Below, piece by piece: positions 47,121 to 57,274 of a stretch of 64,000 bases of DNA. Made by a program: the position numbers and the translations under genes. Position 1 is the stretch's first letter; the number at the start of each line of letters is the position of its first letter. The notes beneath the pieces are model-generated. The model did not search any database. It worked only from the letters and a program-made list of their open reading frames with translations, and was not told the DNA's origin. Source of the DNA: Acanthaster planci (lineage: Eukaryota; Echinodermata; Asteroidea; Valvatida; Acanthasteridae); NCBI RefSeq assembly GCF_001949145.1, contig NW_019091477.1:155038-219037 (forward strand), in the 5' to 3' direction.

Positions 47121-49652
47121 TGAGGAATCCTTAGTTTCATTACCAGGATTGCTTAATGATAACACATTTGCATCTGCTTTTCAGAGGACAACTGTCAAAA
47201 GGGTTAACAAGGGTGTCTTGAGTAAAGTGCAAAAGAAATATCCCAGAATATGACAATTTATCTGTATGCCCAGAGCAGCCTACATGTGTGTTAATTGTTG
47301 GTACATCATCATTTCTGGGGTGGGCATACACATTGAAAGACCTTTTTCATCAGTAACATTCCTGAAACCTGCAACATCCACCACTCTGTAGGAAATCGAT
47401 CTTATAGTCTTGATCTTTGTCCATCTTACTAAGCCCCATGTGATGAAATACTGACTGGCCTCCATCGTTCTCAATCCCACAATATCAACAGAGCTAAGAT
47501 TTTTAAGTAACAATGAACATTCATGCACTGGAACAAATTCCAAAAGTTACAAAGTTTGAACTTTGGCAGCTCTTCACAGGTGTCGCGTTTTAGTCCAAAC
47601 ACTAACTTGAATGTGATCCAGCATGTTATTAGGGTACAATTGCAGAATATCAAACCCCGTCTATCAATTGACGACCCACTCAGTCACAACCGATTCTGCA
47701 GATAACGGTGTCATGAAAACCTCCCTACAGAGTAAGACGGTAACAGTGGACTACAGGAACTCATAGACGCGTGTAGAGACAGCTGCATCACAGACGAGAT
47801 TAACAATAATTTTATCTAAAGATGTCATCGCGGAGCTGTCTGGCAAATTCCTTGGGTGTCATTGAAGCTGCCACCGTTTTGAAGTAGAGACATTCTCTGC
47901 AGATACACTGAATAGGGACAGACACGAGATTTTTTTTCTTCTGCCAGCGTCATGTTAACTGGCACAAGGGTTGATCGATGTCGAGTTACAGCAAGGTTTG
48001 ATGGATGAGTGCACTTCGTTTTTTTTAATCGCTGTTTTATTTGAACACCATAAAAGGTATACTGTGTTTTTTTAACATGTTTATCATTTCATTCCTTTAG
48101 GAATTTCTGGGCCATATAAAAGACATTGAATGGTAGTTAAAAATACAACAAAAGAGATTAATGTCACAAGCAAAGGTAGAAGAGAGAAAACTGATTACCC
48201 TGAATATGTCTGTAAAGCCTTGTCTGGGGGCACAATTTGGGTTTTTGGTGCAAGCCAGTGTATCTGAGCTGATTGTTAAGATTTGTTTCAAATTTGGGAT
48301 CCGAATTGAGGTTTTCTGAGAGAAAATAATACAATCAGCTGGGGATGTCCATAAAATGAATCCAGCAGGCCAGAAGCAGAGCTTTGGAAAATGGAAAAAG
48401 CAAAATAAAAACACAAAGAAACGATGAGAATAACAGAACAGAAGGGTTCAGGGGAATCTTCCTTGTACACTGATATCGGTAGTGTCAAAGAATGAACTTC
48501 TCCTGCATGTCAAACGGAGTATGAAGTGCCTCGTGGAGGTAAAATAATAAAAGGAAAGTCAAGACAGCTGAATGAATTTTTATCGGAGAAATGCCTCATT
48601 ACAAATCCCCCCAGAAAGACGCTTATTACACACGGAACTCCAGAGCATAATACAAACACAGGAGCCATTGGATATGAATAGAAGGTTGTGCTCCAGAAGA
48701 CAGACCCAAAAATTACTGTGACCTCCTGCGAGGCCATATCCTTGATGTTTCCCCATGCCTGTTTGGCTTCATCTGCAGCATATAACATCATCATAGACGC
48801 TCGACTAATACTGAGCACGATTCTCAATATCTCCTGTCATCTGCAATTAGGTGTCACGCAGGGAGGACGCCGGTGACATCCGCATGTCCTTCTCTTTCCA
48901 ATTTTCCGACAGCCTCGGGTCATCCCGTGTGATGTGCTCCACTCGTTCTGCCTTTTCAAACTGTACAACCCAACCGAGCACATCACTGGTTCCCATTTTA
49001 TGTTAATTCCGTGACAGAACAGGGAGATTAGAGACCGTTCGAGGGTCAACATTTCAATTCAGCCTCTGCATAATAATGTGTCCCTGACAGACTGTGCCCA
49101 AAACTACACATACATATACATGTACCATCAACTTTGTAAATGATCAAAATTTGGACTGGACCAAAATGGTAACAATGAAGAATTCGAACTGACCAATAGT
49201 GTCCTTCCCTGTTTGACCGATGAAAAAAAGACCCTGATAAAGGTTGGACTCAATGAGCGAGGCAAAAACATCTTGCAGTGCGCAAACTTCAGAACTATCC
49301 AATCCACAACTTTAAGATAGACAACAATGCGGGCAGCAACATTCCAGAAATAAAAGATAGCTAGAAATGCCTGAGTGGAATATTGGTGTTTCTCAAAATT
49401 GCAGCCAATAACAGCCCTGTCAAAAGATCTGTGATTCAAAATTAACATGATCTAAAACTCTCTCTTCAAACCAGCCCTTCTCCGGTCCCACATTCGGCAG
49501 TGGGGGAAAGGGAGGGGTGGGGTGGAGTTATGACAAGAAACACGGAGAATAAAGGCACTTGAGCCAACAAATACGTGCACTGAACTGACCCAATCAGAGG
49601 CCCTGTTAGATTGACCAATCACAAGTCTTGTTAAGAAAAGATTTCTTCTTAC

Positions 49653-49725
49653 CCAGGTGAGGCGTCCATGCGGGCTTGCCTTTCACAGTTGCCACAGTAT
49701 TCTTTTCCTTGAACAGTGAAAAACC
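49653..49725 (-). CDS. Zasp: Zasp-like PDZ-LIM protein, end of LIM1
   Basis: Acceptor GTCGTTCCTAG before 49725; donor CCTGG|GTAAGA after 49653. Two bases in, 23 codons, two bases out. It encodes FFTVQGKEYCGNC, completing LIM1 with a final CxxC, then ERQARMDASP. The ending ERQARM resembles the post-LIM1 sequence of Zasp proteins, whose first LIM domain stands apart from the C-terminal three. Confidence 0.95.
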
Positions 49726-50192
49726 CTAGGAACGACATGAAAAAATACGATCACCCATTGATAAAATTACTTTGCATTATCGGCGTCTTTCATTTGACTT
49801 GAAATGGGTCAAGTATTGCTTCGAGTAAACTTAATTGATCTCTCTTCATTAAACTCAAAACAAAACATTTTGGAACTGATTGTTCCCACAGGGTTCTAAA
49901 TCCAGTTATCTGAAGCTGACGTTGAAAAAAAATGCTGACAGCCTCCTTTATGTATTTGAGCTACTTCAAGTAGATTTGAGGGTGTTCTGAATTCATCAGA
50001 AAGGCGATGTTTTTTCTGAAAGCCACGAAGAAAATACACTAGCATTTCCTTTTCACCAGTTTTCGGTTCACAAAGAAATGTGACTGAAGCAGGATTTGAA
50101 CTTTCAGTCCCGGGGGTTTAACAGCGTTCCGGACAACATGTTGCTTTCGGTCACGACAATTTTCGAGATTGGCCAACTGCCCAAAGTCTCAC
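49726..50192. other. Zasp intron within LIM1
   Basis: A 467-bp intron with GTGAGA donor and TTCCTAG acceptor. No repeat or exon recognised. Confidence 0.85.
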
Positions 50193-50278
50193 CTTTGTTT
50201 TTGAGCGAGCCGCCGCAAGAGTGGCAGGTGAAACACTCTGGATGCATCGCTTTATCTTTGGCCTTGAGCACGGGTCCG
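50193..50278 (-). CDS. Zasp: Zasp-like PDZ-LIM protein, LIM1 core exon
   Basis: Acceptor GTCCAACAG before 50278; donor AAAG|GTGAGA after 50193. One base in, 28 codons, one base out. It encodes GPVLKAKDKAMHPECFTCHS then CGGSLKNK: the HxxC pair and the first CxxC of the second zinc finger of LIM1. The weak acceptor (few pyrimidines) is the least typical splice site in the gene. Confidence 0.95.
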
Positions 50279-52238
50279 CTGTTGGACAAAGAGTGAAAAA
50301 ACAAACCATTAGTAAACCGAGTGATTCTTGGCCGTGGGCCAATTGCAATCTGAATCTCATCTATTCGTGTTCCGTGGCTAGTCACTCTAACTAGAAGGAC
50401 CCCCCACCCATAGGCAAAGAAAAGAGAAGTTTGTCGGGATCATTTCAACTGGGTGCTCATCTAAATAAGGAGAGAGTACATCGCAACAGAAATTGGTCAT
50501 GCGTACTCGCCATGTCCTGCATCAAATGTGTATGAACCCATGCATGCGAGCGGCTGAACCCCAGCAAAGGGATGTAGGGGTTCTGTAAACTACGCGCCAT
50601 CTCTCGCTAGGGGCAGATAGACAGTGCACCCTGTGATGTCACGTCACTGAGCAACCGCTGGGCAATCAAAACACATTTCACATGTGCTACAACTATGTGC
50701 ATTTTTTGCACATTCTGTGGCATATCCATTTTTGAGTCCACTGCCGCTGTGAGGGGAGAGCAAAGTTGCATTTTTTGTTGTTGCCACTGACTGACTGTAA
50801 ACAATTGTCACACCTCCGTCTTGAATAGTGTTTTTTCATTGGCCCCGAATGATCATTCGACAGGGCCACAAAAACGCATGTCACGCTCACCATTAGACAT
50901 CACATCAGCCAGCACTGTATCATATTGCATGTGCGCACATATGTGCCCATGCAGTGTACGGGATAATGACAGAGATACGACAAAATAATTGTTGACTACT
51001 ATGATGTGGGATATGATTTTTTTAACACCCTCAGGAACGCACAGGGCCTCTGGCCCAACCTCAGGTACCATGCATACCACGGGTGTTCAAAACATCATAT
51101 CTCACATCACATTGGTCAATATTTGTTAAACGTTACACTGCACACGGCCTTCCCGAGAGGGCCATGTCCAAATCCTGTGGCTATTGACAAAAATTTCGCA
51201 TAATGGAAGCCACAAGCTAGGGGCTTTGGGCGTGTCCCATAAAGGCATGTGATATTTCAAGCTGCAGCCAAGCACATGTAATTCAGACTCGGTTTTTGAC
51301 TTCAGCTTCTGGGGATTTTCAAAACCCTCACTTCAGGAACTTTGGCTCATTAAGTGTCCGATTTCTTCTTCAGGAACAGTAAAAATTGCCTAGAGGCTTG
51401 GTTGCCGGGTAACAAAGTTACTCTCTCGCCCACGCAGATCTCATAGTTAACTAATGGCAGGCTGGATCTATCTCCAACACAAGGCCACACGAAGAAAGGA
51501 AACCCCCAAAACAAACTTCCTTGCCAAAGAACCACTTCATGCTGGATAAATTGTGCCGTAACATGGAGGATGTTCAGACACGCTTCCTGGTGCTGCGCAT
51601 TCTGCATGCAGTAAGGTGTAACGTCTGTGTGATTCCTACTGAGTTTGTACACAAGCCCGAGCTGGAACCAACTGTAGTCTATTGAGGTGGAGCACGTACA
51701 TGGAGCCCACTTGGTGCCAGGTACAGGCCTTGTGGTAAGTATCACTCAACAACATTGTCCCGGAGTTTAAAAAAAATGCAATGGCGCAGTGAGGAATGTT
51801 GCACAAATCTTGAACTGATGACCGCCGAGGGTCAGCATTTATGAAGTCCGACTTTGTAAAGGACTGCAGTCGCGGTGTCTGGTCGTTTCAAAATTTCAGC
51901 ATTTTGGGCAAAATATAGTACCGTGCCTGGGACAAGTTCGTTGTGAAATGGGTCATTCCATGAGGTTGGGGTACTATTTGTGACGGTGTCCTCGATACTT
52001 TTTACCACCTGTAGAGTACATGTAGGTCATTTACTCAGTCAAAATCCCACACACCTCTGTATTCAGCCTTGCAAGATGCATAACAATGTCAATCTGGAAT
52101 CCACATGCAGGGAAATAGCGGTCAATTTTATGGAACCCATGTAACAATTGACACCATCACAAATTGTGCCCCAACCTCACGGAATGACCCAAATAATACC
52201 GTCGACAAGTTGAGGTGGTAGTCCGTTGCTTCACTTAC
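50279..52238. other. Zasp intron within LIM1, contains a MITE
   Basis: Non-coding. Its 5' end, in transcript order, carries MITE family H (51950-52190), which ends about 50 bp from the exon donor at 52239. No exon recognised. Confidence 0.75.
51950..52190. mobile_element. MITE family H, 241 bp with ~41-bp inverted ends
   Basis: The left end GGGTCATTCCATGAGGTTGG and right end CCAACCTCACGGAATGACCC are inverted copies, and pairing continues inward (TTTGTGACGGTGTC versus GACACCATCACAAA). It is flanked by AAAT on both sides, a likely target-site duplication. Non-coding. Confidence 0.9.
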
Positions 52239-52347
52239 ACTATTCCTAGGTTGCAGCGGACGCACACGGGTAGTGTTGGTGCTGGCTTACTCCCACCTGA
52301 CGTGGCCACTGGAGCCTTGACGCTTCTCACACCGGGGGGAGGGGCAG
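52239..52347 (-). CDS. Zasp: Zasp-like PDZ-LIM protein, Pro linker and start of LIM1
   Basis: Acceptor CTCCCCCCACAG before 52347; donor ATAGT|GTAAGT after 52239. Two bases in, 35 codons, two bases out. It encodes APPPGVRSVKAPVATSGGSK, PAPTLPV, then CVRCNLGI, the first CxxC of LIM1. LIM1 ligand spacing is regular: CxxC, 16 residues, HxxC, CxxC, 17 residues, CxxC. Confidence 0.95.
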
Positions 52348-53035
52348 CTGTGGGGGGAGATGACAGAAACAAAAAAAATCAGACGTCATTCACTGGAAAC
52401 ACAAGTGACAAAAGTGTCATCCACTGAGAAGCTCCTCGAAGGACGACAGTGATTTTCTCCTTCCGTGAATGTAGACTTAGGGTCAATATCCGACAGTACA
52501 AACAGATAATCTCTTCATGGTCATATTTACAGAAAATCTTTCTGCGAGAACAATCCTTCATGTATTAGTTCATGTGCTTGTGTCAAGCTCAAGCACAATT
52601 TTTCTGAACTCATGCAAATATTTGTGAGACTAATCTGAGGGAATACCATAAGTGCCATGGCACAATGCTTATTTACATATTCTTAATTAACCCTCCTATG
52701 TTGAAGTCACTCTTTGGGTAATTTGGTAAACACCTCAAAGAAGCACAGCTGTGTCGTGTTGTGCACTGCACCAACATGCAAGACAGTGACGTTGGGCACT
52801 TGTGAATATTTGTGCTGTAAAACCAAAGGAGGGTTAAATCTCAAGCAGACGCGTATTATGTAAAGTCCCAATATCCCATTACGTCTGCATTTTTGATGTC
52901 ACAATCAAGTTTTGACCTAAAAAAAAGCTGCTAAAACTATGGCTGGCCATCAGTGCAAAAAAAAAAAACCATTTCACAAGTGTTAAAAAATCTCACGCAG
53001 CTATCAAAACACAATTCGCTGACCATGAACATGAG

Positions 53036-53378
53036 GGGGAGGGCATGTGGCCTAGTGGTTAGGGTTTGTAGCTTCTAATCACAGGGTCGAGGGTTGACTC
53101 CAGCTGGTGGCAGCATGTTGTGATCTTGGGCAAGTCACGTTACCCCTATGTGCCTCTCTCCACCCAGGAGTAAATGGGTACCTGTGAGGGCAGATGTGGT
53201 TCTGATGAGCCATCGGTGCCAAAATGGCAGCATCGGGCTAGTATACTCCCCAGGGAGCTGAGATGGTTTCAGGAATGTTCAGATGTTGTGAACCCATTGT
53301 GCAGGAATAATGATACCAGCGCCTTCACGGCGGATATGATTTGCATTTTATAGATGGCCGTTATTGTTATCCTTACGA
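53036..53378 (+). mobile_element. tRNA-derived CORE/MIR-like SINE
   Basis: The tRNA-like head has GTGGCCTAGTGGTTAGG (A box) and GAGGGTTGACTCC (damaged B box). The body contains ATCTTGGGCAAGTCACGTTA then CCTCTCTCCACCCAGGAGTA then AATGGGTACC, the arrangement seen in the conserved central core of MIR/CORE-SINEs. The tail CAGCGCCTTCACGGCGGATA runs to about 53378. Orientation is plus, antisense to Zasp. Confidence 0.75.
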
Positions 53379-53466
53379 GAACACAACCCTCTTTAAAGTA
53401 AAACGGCAAATGTGCATTTTGAGGTTGAATCTGAAACCAGGCAAGGGATATTTTTCTACAAACTTT

Positions 53467-53734
53467 GGCCATTTTCCAATACTTGTCTTGGGCTCCGTCT
53501 CAGGCTTCAACTGTTTTTTACTTCCTGACTTTGAGCTATTCCTTCCTCCTGACTTTGAGGTTGTAAGTGCAATAGGAAGTCTGATGGTGCCACAAAACAT
53601 CAACTAAGATGCAAAAGAGCCAAACATTACAGTACTTCAATTTAAGTTAAACGCTTCAGGCCCACAATCGGGGATGGGTTTCCTACACGAAACCTGAGAT
53701 CGACGGAGATACAGTTGAGTATTGGAAAATGGCC
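53467..53734. mobile_element. MITE family I, copy 1
   Basis: Inverted ends GGCCATTTTCCAATACT and AGTATTGGAAAATGGCC are perfect over 17 bases. The interior matches 58854-59066 in inverted orientation (CAGGCTTCA, CACAAAACATCAA, GCCCACAATCGGGGATGGGT). Non-coding; it produces short spurious ORFs. Confidence 0.88.
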
Positions 53735-53986
53735 TTTGGCTGCCTGTAAGAAGAGTGGGCAAAGTTTGCATGGCCTATCAGTTGAAGAGGCAGGGAACAT
53801 GACCACATCGCCAAAGAACGAGTCTGGAACCACTGCAGGAAGCGCTAGTCATTCGAGTCGCCGAATTAGTCTGTACTCCAACTAGCGAATAAGTTTTTGT
53901 ATCATAAACTTAAAAACACCGCAATACACGTATACTTGACTTGATATAGGAGGTCATTCAAAGAATGTACATGTATTCATGTTTAC

Positions 53987-54207
53987 CCATGTTGGCCTCC
54001 TCGTCAGCTGTCATGTTCTGTAGCATCTTAAAAGAGCGCGACTGCGAGCCGGGGTTCATGTAGCCCGAGTATTTCATCTCCTCATCATCGGCCTTGTCGA
54101 TGTACTGGGCGCTGGCTTGGCCGTGGGCATAGGAGGGCGGCTCCTGGTAGGTCGGGGTGTAGGGCTTGGCTGGTTGGCTGTAACTCTGAGAAGGTGGTGC
54201 CATCTCG
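53987..54207 (-). CDS. Zasp: Zasp-like PDZ-LIM protein, post-ZM linker exon with SRSFKML motif
   Basis: Acceptor TTTTTCCCTGCAG before 54207; donor ATGG|GTAAAC after 53987. One base in, 73 codons, one base out. It encodes EMAPPSQSYSQPAKPYTPTY, QEPPSYAHGQASAQYIDKAD, DEEMKYSGYMNP, then GSQSRSFKMLQNMTADEEAN. The S-R-S-F-K/R-x-L-Q motif followed by an acidic end is shared by ALP/Enigma/Zasp proteins between PDZ and LIM regions. The Pro/Tyr-rich first half is probably disordered. Confidence 0.95.
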
Positions 54208-55309
54208 CTGCAGGGAAAAAAACATAGAACAACTTGGAAATGTATGGGTCCTATCAAAAGAAATCAAGGCACTGGGATTACTAGGGTGAAATTTCCAGGG
54301 GATACCGAGGAGTCTTCCAAGGGGGCACCGGAAGCTGATGGACCTGCGAATTCTACAGGTACCTACTGTACATAGATTGAGTACATTTCGAATAGGGACG
54401 CACAAAGGAAAGGGGGAGGGGCACAGACCTTTAGGGGGGGGAGAGGGTTTGTACCCCTCTGTAGTTACCCCACTGTATCAAACTACTAAAGATCCAAAGA
54501 TCAGCTACCACTGTGGTAGGGAAGTATTTGGTTAGTGATAATACGTTGCACATTGCGACTAAACTATTTTCACATAAAACAAACACTTGTTCTTTATCAA
54601 GTGGCACATGTTCACAACTTGTGCCACACAGAGTTGTCGTTATCCTACCAATCCAGCAATGGTCACCGGCTCCCAGGCCACGCAGTTGACTGGTTTGGAT
54701 ATTTTCTGCAACTTATGTACTCGTGTGAATACTGTATAAGGGCTCCAGCACACTTTCATGGCAGCACGCTCCACACAGCAAAACAGTGAAATAGACCAAA
54801 TCCCCTACAACCCCTTTGAAATCCAGTTTTTGGCTCATATGTCCTCCAAATCTGCTGAATGCTATAATTGTACAGAACCAAGGCCCACAACACTGTCTCG
54901 CTTACAGCGTTTTACTAATATTTTGTCCTATGTCTTGCTACATGAAATGAAATGACTTTTGTGACTAGTGGGCTCTCCTGCAATGAACTATTACAACCTC
55001 TGGGAGATTCAGGTTGATGTAGTGGTTCTTTCTTCACCTTCCACCTCTGCGACCTATATGTAGGCTTGAATCCCACCTAGGTCAGCATGTATGTGGATTG
55101 GGTTTTCAGTCCCTGCCTGATTCTGTGGGTTTTCCCTGGAATGTATATCTGGGGTTTTCCTCCCACCTCTAAAGCTGAACATTTCTTCATTGGCTTCTTA
55201 ATTGTCTCTTCATCCTGTTAATTGGCGCTGAATGCGCTGTTAGATGAACGGATGTGACTAAATAAATAAAACCTCGAGGAGAAAAGAGATCTCTGTGATT
55301 TCAACTTAC
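54208..55309. other. Zasp intron with SINE family G copy 2
   Basis: A 1.1-kb intron. About 55010-55272 is a SINE; the rest is unique AT-rich sequence. No exon recognised. Confidence 0.8.
55010..55272 (+). mobile_element. tRNA-derived SINE family G, copy 2
   Basis: Collinear with 46898-47120: GTAGTGGTTCTTTCTTCACC, GCGACCTATATGTAGGCTTG, CCTGATTCTGTGGGTTTTCC, TCTGGGGTTTTCCTCCCACC. It ends in an A-rich tail, GTGACTAAATAAATAAA, 38 bp from the donor of the Zasp ZM exon. The B box has an insertion, so this copy is probably silent. Confidence 0.75.
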
Positions 55310-55503
55310 CCTCCCACACGTCCGGCAATCATCCCTTCTGTTTGTCCCTTGAAACTATCGGCGATGTTCTCTGCCGAGTACAGCCCCACCGGCGAGTTGA
55401 ACTGTTTGTGGACCACGGTGGCTGTTCCCAGCCCTCCGCTGGGACCTGGGGAGCCGAAGGGCTTGGCGGTTACATTGTGGCGGGCACCGGGGTGAGCGAA
55501 CGT
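55310..55503 (-). CDS. Zasp: Zasp-like PDZ-LIM protein, ZM-motif exon (most 5' exon found)
   Basis: Acceptor GGCTCAATTTCAG before 55503; donor GGAGG|GTAAGT after 55310. It starts in phase 0 and has 64 codons plus two bases. It encodes TFAHPGARHNVTAKPFGSPG, PSGGLGTATVVHK, then QFNSPVGLYSAENIADSFKG, then QTEGMIAGRVG. The Q-F/Y-N-S/T-P-V-G-L-Y-S-x-E-N motif is the Zasp motif (ZM) that binds alpha-actinin rod repeats at Z-discs. In the family the PDZ domain lies N-terminal to it; it was not found up to 64000, so the gene is 5'-incomplete here. Confidence 0.96.
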
Positions 55504-57014
55504 CTGAAATTGAGCCATAAATGCTGGAGTTTTGAGTGACCCTCGCTATCAAACAGATTCTGTGCAGATCAGCTGCCTGAAATTTGCCGTCTGATGGGGG
55601 CCATAAGGGAGTTTTCATAATGGAAATTGTGAATTCTTGTTATACTGTGGTGCTGGACCGTTTTACTTAAATGTTGATATTTCAAAATAAGAGGAAATTA
55701 CATGGGCTGAGGGAGCAAAATAAGGGAAAAAATCTCCCGGCAATGGTTGTAAGGTCAATGACCTGTAGATTGGCCGAAACTGTTCCAAAATTCCCAAAAC
55801 TTGGAATGGTATCTCTTGAATCTGTTAACATGCCCCCACAAAGCTCTTTTGAATACCCTCGACAGCTGATTAGGGTGCGTGGGAAAAGTCTGTCGAGCAC
55901 TTTTCGAGAGCTGTTTTCCTAGATTTCAGTTTTGTTTTGAAAACAAAACCGAAATTTCTGGTTTTTTGTTTTGTTTTGATCACCTCATGTCACCTTGACC
56001 TCCATGTTAACATTGTTTAACATTCACTTGTACTTGTACTGTTGGCACCAAAATTCTAATTCTCTAAACCTTGGCCTCATATCCGACAAATGGATACTTC
56101 TGCAACACAAAGTGGTCAGCGGTATTAAACCTACAGACCTCAACTCTAGGACAAAATTCAGGGTAAAACTAAACTTGAATCTGGAGATTAAGACACAATT
56201 TTGAAAACACCCGAGGAATTATTGCCCTCACATTGCTTATGCGAACAGTGCCCTCAATAGTTCAAGTGCAGAGCCTATGGAATGGGAACTATTTTTGATT
56301 TACTGTTCTTAACACCAGTGCCTCCCAAAACAATCCATTGGCTACACTTTCACTGGTTGACTGCCAAGCTGGGCACCATCCTCAGCATGAGTTACTGTCA
56401 GTAGACAGGTCCAGGTGATCAGTGAGTCTGGAATGCTGCACTGAACATTTTTTGACAACTTGCCTGTTTGTCAGCATGCAGGGACACATTTGTCACGGAG
56501 TCCGTCTCGTCCCTCGTAATCTTTGGCTTCCAGAGTGTGGCCTCCCCTCTGCAAGAATAATGGAATGTGCCAGGAGAGCCGGGATCAGTTTAGAAACTTC
56601 TGTAAACATTGCTCAGAATGCCCAACACATTTGGAACGTTTGTTGGGTTTTTACCGAAACTGGGACAGATGTCAGTCAGATGTACATGTATCATTACGAT
56701 TTGATTCACCCCACCCCAAAAGAATTACATGTACATGGAATTAAATTAGCAGTTTAAAAGTTTGAAGTTAAGAAGAATTCCTAAGCTGTGGTGAATATTA
56801 TCACATGACAGCAGGCACGGACAAGATTTCTACAGAGTCTATGCAACACATTCGTTTGATACAACCCTTGGAAATGCACCACTGCACCTCCATTTTTAAC
56901 ATTATTTAACATTAACATTATAACAGATATTATTATCTTCAATTGTTCATTTTGCTCTTTTAAAGGGTATTTTGGTGTCCTTCTGGTTTCTATGCTAATC
57001 ATCATTTCAAGGGT

Positions 57015-57274
57015 AAAACCAAAGATTATATAGCGCCACATAGCGGCGCAAGATGGGTAATTCGATCATAAAGGTGTTATCACCATGGGCGCCATTTGAG
57101 TGAGAACATTAATGTGTGTGCGCTCCTGTCATGGCGCCTGCGCCTGTACATTAACATGCACTGCGTAGGTGTAGTCCAACCAGAATGGCGCCCACGTGAT
57201 AACAACGTTTTACGCGTATTCACGGTGAAGTTCCCCATCTTGTGCCGCATGGCAGTGCTATACGATCTTTGGGT
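57015..57274. mobile_element. MITE family F, copy 2
   Basis: Inverted ends AAACCAAAGATTATATAGCG and GTGCTATACGATCTTTGGGT, mirrored CGCAAGATGGGTAA/TTCCCCATCTTGTG, and a centre with GGCGCCTGCGCCTG. Same architecture and end sequences as 44330-44618. Non-coding. Confidence 0.85.

Larger units (their letters stand above)
41776..49652. other. Zasp intron between LIM1 and the linker exons
   Basis: About 7.9 kb with an assembly gap (42162-42199), dispersed repeat family C copy 3, MITE family A copy 2, a palindromic GC-rich MITE (44330-44618), a tRNA-like remnant (45678-45766) and a SINE (46898-47120). An exon-like segment near 46500-46650 was considered and rejected on phase. The gap could hide up to a short exon only if its true length is larger than 38 bases. 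Confidence 0.55.
52348..53986. other. Zasp intron with SINE and MITE
   Basis: It contains a CORE-type SINE (53036-53378) and a MITE (53467-53734). The rest is AT-rich unique sequence with an A12 run near 52960. No exon recognised. Confidence 0.75.

Noticed and set aside
48510-48827. 105-codon minus-strand ORF with hydrophobic stretches resembling membrane segments
   Set aside because: No family match, no splice context in phase with Zasp, and hydrophobic runs are common in T-rich intron DNA read in this frame.
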